Below, in pieces: positions 49,301 to 54,834 of a DNA stretch of 64,000 nt. This DNA comes from Sphingomonas sp. KR3-1 (GTDB taxonomy: Bacteria > Pseudomonadota > Alphaproteobacteria > Sphingomonadales > Sphingomonadaceae): assembly GCF_040049295.1 (NCBI RefSeq), contig NZ_JBDZDQ010000003.1, positions 620,001 to 684,000 on the forward strand, given 5' to 3'. Positions within the stretch are counted from its first letter, which is position 1, and each line of letters begins with the position of its first letter. The notes beneath the pieces were generated by a model, which made no database searches, was not told the origin of the DNA, and saw only the letters and a list, made by a program, of their open reading frames with translations. Position numbers and translations under genes: made by a program.

Positions 49301-49773
49301 ATGCCGATCCCGAAGTCGGCGTGCACAGCGTGACCGCGACGCTCGATGCCGGCGACTATGCGGCAAATGGCGGCACGCTGCTCGCCAACTACAACCTGCC
49401 GACCACCGCTACCGGGCAGGGCGAAATCACCAAGGCCAAGCCTGCGCCGCCTCCCGACTGCATCCTTCCCTGGTCGGCGGGTTGCCGGGAGCAATTTCCC
49501 AGCCTCGCGCAGGTCCTGGGCAACCGGCGCTTCTTCATTCCCTACCCGTCGATGGACTCGGTATATTTCGCCCACACCAACGGCTTCGCCGCGCTGCCGG
49601 GGATTCTCTGGCAGAGCAGCGCCGTGCCGATCCCCGACGGCCTCCTGATCACCAGCGGCACGCCGATCGTCAATTCGGCCGAGCAGATCCTCCAGCAGGG
49701 CCAGACCGCCAAGCAATGGACGATCCGCTTCCCGCCGCCGCTGCCTATCGACACCCTGGGTGTTCAGCCGTGA
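37306..49773 (+). CDS. Giant filamentous-haemagglutinin-type TPS exoprotein with YDG repeats
   Basis: A 4155-residue secreted protein. The signal peptide ends near residue 32 (APSAWAQ). The TPS secretion domain (about 40-390) carries the hallmark NPNGV at 118-122. From about residue 570 to 4040 there are 38 YDG/MBG-type beta repeats. The C-terminal 110 residues are unique and hold C4052 and C4060, the only cysteines I could find. The next gene encodes its outer-membrane transporter and overlaps by 4 nt. It is likely a surface or released adhesin. There is no CDI-type toxin end. Confidence 0.93.
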   Translation: MEHRSSLRATLLRGSILATATALLAFAPSAWAQTGPALPSGGVFTTGEGQIAQPSPNALTITQSSRRGVIDWREFSIAIENQVRIDNGGGATLNRVTGGALSRIDGMLSASGSVYLMNPNGVVIGPSGKVLTGGDFVATTRNMDAGQFMAGGSLAASGNSNGMIANGGSIVSQGGSVVMIARAVSNDGTIEARQGRVTLAAANDVLMATTDGKADGIYVSVGAGGGDITQTGRIAAAAVALKAANGNIFALAGNRDGLVQATGTATIKGELWLTAPAGKVEVAGMLKAANADGSGGQIVVSGRDLALTATANLSAAGIGGGEVLIGTSGYGSGADLARSTAIGDGARIAAGGPAGGGRIETSGHGLDLGAATILPAAGGSWLIDPDDLVIDAAAAAGIVTSLNVGGGTVLVQTTAGGTGGVGDITVASPIVWTEPTGALSIDAYRNIAVNAAITGAGDVSLSANGTLAINAPVSGDTMFAQVVGAVTINPGGSFSGTDAVGIESSSFTNLAGAGAISSSGDRWFIATDDAAGSNDGGLTPDYYLYDYLNTPSVPAPGNGRFYRQAPSISFTLGAVTKTYDGTTLATLDSSNVNLTGLVNGDVYTLDGSYATEDAGIGIDVTATNFQASRGGIAVYGYDVTTPSVTAAVGRIDRAALTAAIVGNPTKTYNATTAVALTAANFQLSGVVNGESVTINGAATSAYDSANAGPRTVSTTFQSPNFTAGAGTSLANYILPISASGAGLINPAPILISGVTANDKVYDGTTAATLNTGGATIFGVVPGDTVTLDTSGAAGVFTTKNVGNAIAVTGAGFALAGTSAANYAVSQPTGLAANITRAALVVTGLTANDKVYDGTFFAGVNTAGLVISGLVPGDDVLPVDAGGQISFAQKDVGQNILVTISGVVLIGGDAGNYDLSFSSALTADITQRPLSITGSGMPSKVYDGNTNAFVLASQVGLSNVVAGETVTLSQATGLTYADKNVGIWDIDFTLSPSDFQAGPNTLLSNYLLPSIGTIQGEITPAPLVITIIGNPTKAYDGNANAALGPGNFQVDGFITGEGATVTQASGQYSSSDAGVWTVSANLTAGDFATDPGTLISNYYIPSPVSGVGTVTRRDLGPGVVTVDITGNPTKVYDGTTIATLTPGDYTLGGFIAGEGATITETVGTYGSANAGQQSVTVQLDPGDFAPFPGTNLANYTLPDVATGIGTILRAQLSAAIIGNPTKVYNGQTRIGLNPGSFSITGLIAGESITVTPGNIGNYDDADAGSRTITALFPSMANFVAGPGTLLSNYLLPAQATGPGTITPAPLNILNVRAQDKVYDQTTLALLTGTATLFGVVSGDTVLLSSAGSTGTFATANAGSGIGVTVSGFTISGADAGNYALFQPAGLTANIARRGLTIVGLIANDKFYDSTTAATLGGSPTLVGVLSGDTVALNGLGSTASFLQSNVGTDLRVNIGGFAIAGAQAGNYALSQPSGLTADINPVMLTGTILGNPAKTYDGTTSVSLTGANYALTGFIAGEGGTITQSSGAAYDSANAGARTVTATLVVSDFVANAGTLLSNYVLPTAISGAGTINQAALTATIIGNPTKVYDATTTATLTSANYALAGFVAGEGATVTQTAGTYASKNVGSRAATATLGSGDFTANGGTLLANYVLPTTASGTGTITQASVQVIGILANDKVYDGTTVATLDSSGGGLSGVLGSDAVGLVSSGAAGSFATRNVGTNIAVTATGYTLAGGDAANYLILQPTGLAADITQATIQLLSVTKTYDATISVPTANGAYTLFGVVAGDSVAVDASGITGSYADKNVGTGKLVTLSGVAITGADAANYSIAATVTNQPIGTITPATLDVIGALALDKTYDQNTVAQLDNSGTVLSGVLASDVVNLSFATTGNFDNANAGLGKPVTTTAYSISGADAGNYTLVQPHGLTADINPLEIFLASVTKTYDGTTALPSAAGGYAFTGVLSGDTVVAQTSGVTGQYNDSKNVGTAKPVTVDGLTLTGASGGNYFIRPSITGSLGTITQAVLSVAIIGNPTRVYDATNAATLATGNYQLTGFAAGEGATVTEMAGSYDSANQGARTITAILDAGDFTSNGGTLLGNYVLPTSASGAGTIDPRLLTVSSVIANDKVYDGTTVATLNSTAAALNNVVPGDTVALNSAGATGTFASPHVGTGIAVTASGYALTNNPFGNYTLQQPTGLSANITAALLTLTRVTRTYDASTNLPGNAGAYTLSGVVAGDDVAVDAAAAAASGSYADKNVNTGILVTIGNLALTGAAASNYSIASPLTNASIGEITPATLSGSIIGTPTRIYDGTTAALLASGNFQLTGFFGGEGATVTETAGRYDSANTGARTIAATLDSGDFTANGGTSLSNYILPTGASGAGQIDPKALAVTIIGTPTRTYDGTTAAALTAENYDLTGFVSGQSATVTQAFGAYASKDAGSRTVTATLGTGDFLAGSGTSLSNYILPTTASGAGLINQAMLTAAIIGTPTRVYDATTAVTLNPGNYQLTGFVSGEGATVSETAGVFNSPDAGPRTVTATLDPGDFVATGSTLLSNYVLPVSARGGGRIDRAVLGAAIIGNPTRIYDGTTLAALTTANYQLTGFVGTQGASVTQTAGAYSSANAGTRAVTASLTSGDFAANGGTLLSNYVLPTTASGQGQIDPALLTAAIVGTPTKSYDGTAAATLTAGNYTLNGFVAGEGATVTRTAGSYASANAGTRIVTTSLSSGDFTANSGTLLANYVLPLTAIGTGLIDRATLQVFISGIPVKDYDGTTLATLTPGNYTLTGFVAGEGATVTQGSGNYASANAGLRLISTVLAGSDFAANSGTLLANYTLPTTATGVGLINRRALAAAVIGLPTKIYDGTDVATLTSANYAFTGFVAGEGGTITETDGTYASANAGLRGITVNLGSADFVANSGTLLINYLLPLTATGPGRVDQAMLSAAIIGNPSRVYDGTTAAALASSNYALTGFVAGEGATITETAGSYDSANVGSRTVTASLDAGDFAANSGTTLGNYVLPTSAAGTGTIGQAMLTAAIIGTPTRAYDGTTLATLTSANYALAGFAAGESATISQATGIYSSANAGSRIVTAVLAGGDFTAGSGTDLSNYILPTSASGAGLISQAALNAVIIGTPTRTYDGTTRAMLTSANYALAGFVTGEGATVTQAAGTYASPNAGTRSVTAILTASDFTADSGTLLSNYALPASAIGAGVIDRAALGAIIVGNPSRAYDGTTVAALTPANYALTGFVAGESATVSQGVGGYAAPDAGVRVVDATLAASDFIAGTGTLLSNYVLPASATGPGTIDRALLVALIVNDPTRVYDGTTAAALTAGNFTLTGFAVGEGATVTQTAGAYGSPNAGMRTVSATLGASDFAAIGGTSLANYVLPMSASGTGHIEQAVLTAAIIGTPTKTYDGTVLAMLGAGNYALTGFIAGEGATITQALAAYDSADAGSRTVTAILAAGDYAADSGTLLDNYALPTSATGSGLIDPRALTATIIGDPTRAYDGATRATLAAANYALTGFVGTQGATVTQTQGSYGQADAGIRTVTATLAGGDFAADSGTSLTNYILPTSASGLGRIDRAILNAVIIGTPTRAYDGTDLAALTPANFALAGFVSGEGATVTQASGVYASPNAGTRIVTATVAASDFAADSGTALSNYVLPTSAAGLGVIDQATLTAILIGDPTRAYDGTTRAALTSANFALAGFVAGEGAIATQSAGSYASADAGPRLVTVTLAATDFAPNAGTLLDNYALPASAAGLGTIDRAMLTAAIIKDPTRTYDGTTRATLTSANYALAGFVAGQSATVTETIGAYSAANAGARTVTATLDASDFAAGSGTALSNYVLPVSAAGTGHIGQAALGVAIVGNPTRIYDGTSLASLTSANFALTGFIAGEGATVVRTTGAYDSANAGTRTVTAALTGADYAANSGTLLSNYLLPTSATGAGAIDRANLTVTITGYPTKPYDGGTDATLVSSDYSISGFVAGEGASITQTQGSYADPEVGVHSVTATLDAGDYAANGGTLLANYNLPTTATGQGEITKAKPAPPPDCILPWSAGCREQFPSLAQVLGNRRFFIPYPSMDSVYFAHTNGFAALPGILWQSSAVPIPDGLLITSGTPIVNSAEQILQQGQTAKQWTIRFPPPLPIDTLGVQP
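39008..49431 (+). repeat. 38 tandem YDG-type repeats within the adhesin gene
   Basis: Two unit types occur. Type 1 runs GNPTK-YDGTT, then GFVAGEGATVT, then NAGxRTVTATL and LLSNYVLPTSASG, with a 273-bp (91-residue) period. Type 2 runs ANDKVYDGTT, GVVPGDTV, KNVGT and QPTGL. The types are mixed in the first 19 units. The last 19 units (from about 44211) are all type 1. Units are similar but not identical at DNA level. Confidence 0.9.
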
Positions 49774-51482
49774 GGAAGCTGGCGGCGCTGGCCGTGCTGG
49801 CGATCGCAGTCGCAGCACCTGCATCGGCGCAGGACTTCAAGCGCGTCGTCCCCAAGGTGCCGCCGGTGCCCCCGCCCCCAAGCGTGGACACACCGGCGTC
49901 CCCCGCGCCTGCCTCTACGGACCAGACGGTCCTGATCCCTGAACTAAAGGGCGTGATATTCATCGGCACGCCGGATGCCGTGCAGCCCGACGGCGTGGCG
50001 CCGGAAGCCGTGGCCGGCGGCGTCTCCGCATCCGGCCTGCCGCTGATGGAGACCCCCAACTTTACCGCACGGGTGCGCGCCTATCTCGGCAAGCCACTCA
50101 CCCGCGCGGGGCTCGATGCCCTCGCGCAGATCGCCCGCGAGGCCTTCCGCGCCGGCGGGCGCCCGTTCCTCGACGTCAGCGTGCCGCAACAGAAGGTGCA
50201 GAGCGGCGTGGTCCAGCTGCTCGTCACCGAATACCGGCTGGGCGCGGTCGACGTCACCGGGAACCGGCATTTCTCGACACGGCTGATCCGCGGCATGGGC
50301 GACCTGAAATCCGGCGAACCGCTGACGCTGGCGCGGCTGCGCAAGGCGCTGGACGACTACAACCAGAACCCCTTTCTGACGATCAGCGCAGTCGCCAGCC
50401 CAGGAAGCGCGACCGGCGAGACCGACCTCACGCTCGAGGCCAAGGACCGGCTGCCACTGCGCGTCTATGCCGGCTACGACAACCAGGGCACGCCGCTGCT
50501 CGGTCGCGACGAATGGTATGTCGGGGCGAATTGGGGAAACGTGCTCGGCACCGGGCAGATCCTGTCCTACCAGTTCACCCGCAGCTTCAAGCGGCGCTAC
50601 ACGTCGCACTCGGCGAGCGACGTGCTACCGCTCGGCCCCGACGACCGCTTCCTGCTGTTCGGCGCCTATGCGACCCAGAAACCCGATCTGGGGCCGATCT
50701 TCGACAGCGAGGGCCATTCGGGGCAAGTCAGCGCCCGCTGGGCGCACGACCTTCCGGGCTCGCCGAGCGTGAAGCACAGCCTCCAGATCGGCGTCGACTA
50801 CAAGCGCACCGACAACAACCTCGACTTTCTAGGCTTCCGCATCCTCAAGTCCGATGTCGAGCTGTTCCAGATCCCGGTGACCTATAGCGGCACCTTCATC
50901 GACGGCGGCGGGCGCACCGTGGTCGAGGCGACCTGGATCTTCTCGCCCGGCGACGTCACGCCGCACAACAATGACGCAGCGCTAAACCTGCTCGTGCCCT
51001 TCTCCGACGCAACCTATGGCTATGGCCGGATCTCGGCGACGCGCACCACCTTCCTGCCCACGGGCATCAGCTGGATCGTCCGCGGCATGTTCCAGGCGGC
51101 AACGGGCAACCTCCCCAACAGCGAGCAGCTGGGCGGCGGCGGGATCGGCAGCGTGCGGGGCTATGATCCCAACACCGCGCTGGGCAGCGAGGGCGTGCTG
51201 CTCAGCACCGAGTTGCGCTCGCCGGCGTTCAGCCTGCTCGGCAAGAAGATCGACGACCAGCTCCAGCTCGGCCTCTTCGTCGACTATGCCCGTCTCTGGC
51301 AGCCGACGCCCTATCCCGACCTGCCGCATCATGATGAGCTGGCCAGCGTTGGCTTCAACATCAACTACAGTGTCGGCCGCTATCTCGACCTGCAGCTCCA
51401 GCTCGGCTCGCAGCTGATCCGCGCGCCCTTCGAGACCGAGCGCAAGACACGCGCCGCGGTGATCGCGACGATCGGTTTCTGA
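49770..51482 (+). CDS. TpsB-type outer-membrane transporter (ShlB/FhaC family)
   Basis: A 570-residue protein: signal peptide (LAALAVLAIAVAAPASAQ), Pro-rich linker, two POTRA-like domains (about 75-225, with GAVDVTGNRHFSTRLIRG), then a 16-stranded barrel. The Omp85-family loop-6 motif VRGYDP is present and the last residue is Phe. It should export the adhesin encoded just upstream. The GTG start lies inside CCGTGAGG at the adhesin stop, so translation is coupled. Confidence 0.93.
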   Translation: MRKLAALAVLAIAVAAPASAQDFKRVVPKVPPVPPPPSVDTPASPAPASTDQTVLIPELKGVIFIGTPDAVQPDGVAPEAVAGGVSASGLPLMETPNFTARVRAYLGKPLTRAGLDALAQIAREAFRAGGRPFLDVSVPQQKVQSGVVQLLVTEYRLGAVDVTGNRHFSTRLIRGMGDLKSGEPLTLARLRKALDDYNQNPFLTISAVASPGSATGETDLTLEAKDRLPLRVYAGYDNQGTPLLGRDEWYVGANWGNVLGTGQILSYQFTRSFKRRYTSHSASDVLPLGPDDRFLLFGAYATQKPDLGPIFDSEGHSGQVSARWAHDLPGSPSVKHSLQIGVDYKRTDNNLDFLGFRILKSDVELFQIPVTYSGTFIDGGGRTVVEATWIFSPGDVTPHNNDAALNLLVPFSDATYGYGRISATRTTFLPTGISWIVRGMFQAATGNLPNSEQLGGGGIGSVRGYDPNTALGSEGVLLSTELRSPAFSLLGKKIDDQLQLGLFVDYARLWQPTPYPDLPHHDELASVGFNINYSVGRYLDLQLQLGSQLIRAPFETERKTRAAVIATIGF

Positions 51483-51497
51483 CCGCCACAACGCCGC

Positions 51498-51527
51498 GGT
51501 TCTCCCGTCCTCCATTCGGGAGAAACC
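51498..51527 (+). terminator. Hairpin after the TpsB gene, overlapping the sulfatase 2 upstream site
   Basis: GGTTCTCCCG pairs with CGGGAGAAACC (one bulged A), 15 nt after the stop. There is no T-tract, so termination is uncertain. Its right arm supplies the CGGG of the shared sulfatase site. Confidence 0.35.
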
Positions 51528-51536
51528 CCGATATCC
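51516..51536 (+). promoter_or_regulatory. Shared sulfatase upstream site (sulfatase 2)
   Basis: CGGGAGAAACCCCGATATCC: CGGG and CCCG arms 6 nt apart, then ATAT; 55 nt from the end of ATAT to the start codon. Matching sites lie at 35563-35580 (CGGGCTTGTCCCGATATG) before sulfatase 1 and at 56383-56402 on the minus strand (CGGGTTTTCCCCGATATTCC) before sulfatase 3. Confidence 0.45.
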
Positions 51537-51589
51537 ACGCGAAGCGGTTCTGAGAGAGTCGGCGGATCTCAGCCAGCGCGAGAATCCCG

Positions 51590-53941
51590 ATGCCCGATAT
51601 CGATCGCACCCATTTGCCGCTCCCCGAACCCGCCTTCACCGGCAAGATCGGCAAGACCTATCAGGAATCGGAGAGCGCCTGGCCGCCTTTGCCCGCGCCA
51701 TCCACGGGCGCGCCCAACGTCCTGCTCATCCTGCTCGACGATGTCGGCTTCGGCCAGGCGAGCACCTTTGGCGGGCCGGTGCCGACGCCGGCGCTCGACC
51801 GGCTCGCCGCCGAAGGCCTGCGCTACACGCGCTTCCACACCACTGCGATCTGCGGCCCGTCGCGCGCAGCGCTGATCACCGGGCGCAACCATCACAATTG
51901 CGGCACCGGCTTCCTTTCGGAATGGGCGACCGGCTTCCCGAGCTACAACAACATGATGCCGCAATCGACCGCGACGGTCGGCCGCATCCTCAAGGACAAT
52001 GGCTATGCCACCAGCTGGTTCGGCAAGAACCACAACACCCCCGATTGGGAGAGCAGCGTCGCCGGCCCGTTCGATCGCTGGCCCACCGGCATGGGCTTCG
52101 ACTATTTCTACGGCTTCATCGCCGGCGAGACGCACCAATATTATCCGGTGCTGTTCGAGAACACCGTCGCGGTCGAGCCCGATCGCTCGCCCGAAGAGGG
52201 CTACCACTTCATGGAGGACATGACCGACCGCGCGATCAACTGGATCCGCTATTCAAAGTCGGTCGCGCCCGACAAACCCTATTTCTGCTATTTCGCCCCC
52301 GGCGCCGCGCACGCGCCGCACCACGCGCCGGCCGAATGGCGCGACAAGTTCAAGGGTGAGTTCGACCATGGCTGGGAGAAGGTGCGCGCGGAGACCTACC
52401 AGCGCCAGCTCGACAAGGGCATCATACCGCCGGCCACCGCACTGACGCCCAAGCCCGACTGGGTGCAGGACTGGGACGGGCTCTCGGCGGACGAGAAGAA
52501 GCTGTTCGCCCGCTTCATGGAGAATTTCGCCGGCTATCTCGCCTACGCCGACGACGAGTGCGGCCGGCTGATCGACGCGGTGCAGGCGATGCCCGACGCA
52601 GACAATACGATCATCCTCTACATCGTCGGCGACAATGGCGCCTCGTCCGAAGGCGGGATGACTGGCACCGTCAACGAAGTGATGAACCTGAACGGCATTC
52701 CCTCCTCGATCGCGGACAATCTGGAGGCCTATGACAAGATCGGTGGCCGCGACACCGAGCCGCATTATCCGCTCGGCTGGGCCTGGTGCGGCAATGCCCC
52801 CTTCCAATGGGTCAAGCAGGTTGCCTCGCATTTCGGCGGCTCGCGCAACCCGATGGTCATTTCCTGGCCCAAGGGGATTACGGACAAGGGCGGCATCCGC
52901 CCGCAATTCTGCCATTTGATCGATATAGTCCCGACGCTGCTCGACGCGGCGGGCATCCCCGCTCCCAGCCATGTCAACGGCGTCACGCAAAAGCCGATGG
53001 ACGGCGTGTCGATCCGCTCGACCTTCGCTGCAGCCGACGCCCATGCCGTGCGCGAGCGGCAGTATTTTGAGGTGTTCTCCAACCGCGCGATCTACGACCG
53101 GGGCTGGATCGCCTGCGCGCAGCACACCTTGCCCTGGCGCCAGGACTTTGCGCCTGGCCATTGGGAAAAGGACAAGTGGGAACTCTACCATATCGACGAG
53201 GACTTCAGCGAAGCGAACGACCTCGCCGCCCAGCATCCCGAGAAGGTCGAGGCGATGAAGCGGATCTTCGACGAGGAGGCGGAGAAATATCACGTCTACC
53301 CGCTCGATGATCGCGGCGCCGGCCGGCTCGCCGAGCCCAAGCCCTCGCCGGGCGGTGCCGACCCCAACCGCACCGAGTTCACCTATTATGAAGGTGCGGC
53401 ACGTCTGCCCGAGACGGCGGCGCCCAACACCAAGAACCGCTCGCACTCGATCCGGATCGAAATCGATAATTTCTCGGGAACCGCGGAGGGCGTACTGCTT
53501 GCCGCCGGCGGCGGATCGGCGGGCTATGCGCTCTACGTCCAGGACGGAAATCCGGTCTATCACTATAATTTCTTCGAGAAGACCCGGCTCAACGTCGTCT
53601 CGAGCAAGCCTCTGCCCAAGGGCAAGTCGCTGCTCGAACTGGCCTTTGCCTATGACGGCGGCGGACTCGGCAAGGGCGGCGAGGCGATCCTGTTGCTCGA
53701 CGGCGAGGAGGTCGGCCGCGGGCGGATCGAGCGGACCGTGGCGGGAAGGTTCGGGATCGACACTTTCGGCCTCGGCGCGGACAGCGGCTCGCCGGTCTCC
53801 GACGCCTACAAGCCCCCCTTCCCGCTCAAAGGCGCCAGGATCGGCCGCGTCGACATCAAGCTCGCGCCCCGCAATCTGAGCCAGAGCGAGGAGGACGAGC
53901 TGCAGGAGCGCTATCTCGCCTTCGCCCAGCACATCGAATGA
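51590..53941 (+). CDS. Sulfatase 2 (large arylsulfatase)
   Basis: A 783-residue sulfatase with the canonical Cys-type motif: C88 in TAICGPSRAALITG. The Asp pair is in NVLLILLDDVGFG, and DNG is near residue 348. About 180 extra C-terminal residues follow the catalytic fold and look like a beta-rich accessory domain (SIRIEIDNFSGTAEG). There is no signal peptide; the first 45 residues are Pro-rich. It is larger than and only distantly similar to sulfatases 1 and 3. The carrier at 53979 follows within 40 nt. Confidence 0.9.
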   Translation: MPDIDRTHLPLPEPAFTGKIGKTYQESESAWPPLPAPSTGAPNVLLILLDDVGFGQASTFGGPVPTPALDRLAAEGLRYTRFHTTAICGPSRAALITGRNHHNCGTGFLSEWATGFPSYNNMMPQSTATVGRILKDNGYATSWFGKNHNTPDWESSVAGPFDRWPTGMGFDYFYGFIAGETHQYYPVLFENTVAVEPDRSPEEGYHFMEDMTDRAINWIRYSKSVAPDKPYFCYFAPGAAHAPHHAPAEWRDKFKGEFDHGWEKVRAETYQRQLDKGIIPPATALTPKPDWVQDWDGLSADEKKLFARFMENFAGYLAYADDECGRLIDAVQAMPDADNTIILYIVGDNGASSEGGMTGTVNEVMNLNGIPSSIADNLEAYDKIGGRDTEPHYPLGWAWCGNAPFQWVKQVASHFGGSRNPMVISWPKGITDKGGIRPQFCHLIDIVPTLLDAAGIPAPSHVNGVTQKPMDGVSIRSTFAAADAHAVRERQYFEVFSNRAIYDRGWIACAQHTLPWRQDFAPGHWEKDKWELYHIDEDFSEANDLAAQHPEKVEAMKRIFDEEAEKYHVYPLDDRGAGRLAEPKPSPGGADPNRTEFTYYEGAARLPETAAPNTKNRSHSIRIEIDNFSGTAEGVLLAAGGGSAGYALYVQDGNPVYHYNFFEKTRLNVVSSKPLPKGKSLLELAFAYDGGGLGKGGEAILLLDGEEVGRGRIERTVAGRFGIDTFGLGADSGSPVSDAYKPPFPLKGARIGRVDIKLAPRNLSQSEEDELQERYLAFAQHIE

Positions 53942-53978
53942 TTTCCAGCCGCATCCCCTGCCGTACTCGGAGGCCGGC

Positions 53979-54827
53979 ATGACTCTCGCCCAGATCGTGA
54001 AATTGGTGCTGATGCTTAGCGTGATACTCACCGTCCTGGCGCTGGCACTACGCGCGCGGCGGCATGACTATCTCTACCTGTTCCACGACGAATGGCGCCT
54101 CGGATTGCGCGCGCTAATCGCGATGTTCGTCCTGGTGCCGGCGGCGGCGATCCTGGTCATCGGCTTGTTCGACTTGAAGCCCCCGGTCGAGATCGCGCTG
54201 GTCGCGCTGGCCTTCTCCCCGGTCCCGCCGCTCCTGCCCAAGAAGCAAGTCAAGGCGGGCGGCGACGGCGCCTATATCACCGGCCTTCTCGTCGGTGCAG
54301 CGCTCGCGTCCCTGATCGTCGCGCCGCTCGGGCTCGCGCTCGCCGGCACCGTCTTCGGGGTGGCGACACATGTCTCGCTCGCAGGCATGGCAATGACGCT
54401 GGGGATCACGATCGCCCTGCCGCTCGCGCTGGGTCTGGTCGGCCAGCGCATCCTTGGCGCGCGCGTCGAAGCGGTTTCCGAGCCGCTAAGCAAGATCGCG
54501 ATGCTGCTTTTCGCAGCCAGCGTACTCGCTTTGCTCTTCGCGATGGCGCCGGCAATCGGCGAACTGCTTGGCGGCGGTACGATCGTAGTGCTGGCGGCTA
54601 TGAGCCTGGTCGGGCTGGCCGCGGGCTGGCGGCTCGCCGGCGGCGATCCGGGGAACTGGGCGGTGCTGTCGCTGGCCTCGGCCGCCCGCCATCCCGGCAT
54701 CGCGATCGGTATCGCGACGGCGAGCTTCCCTGATGCGAAGCTCGCTCCCGCCGCGATCGTCCTAGCCGCGGTGGTCAACGCCGTGATCGCGATCCCCTAT
54801 CTACGCTGGCTGAACGCCAAGGGATAA
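53979..54827 (+). CDS. Bile acid:sodium symporter-like transporter
   Basis: A 282-residue membrane protein with eight to nine helices. VALAFSPVPPLLPKKQ and LASAARHPGIAIGIATASFPD resemble the substrate and sodium-site regions of the BASS superfamily. It lies 37 nt after sulfatase 2 on the same strand. If it imports a sulfated organic anion, the cytoplasmic sulfatases could use it; this is inferred from position only. Confidence 0.7.
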   Translation: MTLAQIVKLVLMLSVILTVLALALRARRHDYLYLFHDEWRLGLRALIAMFVLVPAAAILVIGLFDLKPPVEIALVALAFSPVPPLLPKKQVKAGGDGAYITGLLVGAALASLIVAPLGLALAGTVFGVATHVSLAGMAMTLGITIALPLALGLVGQRILGARVEAVSEPLSKIAMLLFAASVLALLFAMAPAIGELLGGGTIVVLAAMSLVGLAAGWRLAGGDPGNWAVLSLASAARHPGIAIGIATASFPDAKLAPAAIVLAAVVNAVIAIPYLRWLNAKG

Positions 54828-54834
54828 TGGCACC

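Noticed and set aside
39008..49431. Regular repeats that could suggest a CRISPR or satellite array
   Set aside because: The 273-bp period is in frame throughout, codes for YDG-type beta domains, and has no short identical repeat with unique spacers.
37306..51482. Contact-dependent inhibition (CdiA/CdiB/CdiI) locus
   Set aside because: The C-terminus has no VENN-like boundary or toxin domain, and the gene after the transporter is a sulfatase rather than a small immunity gene.
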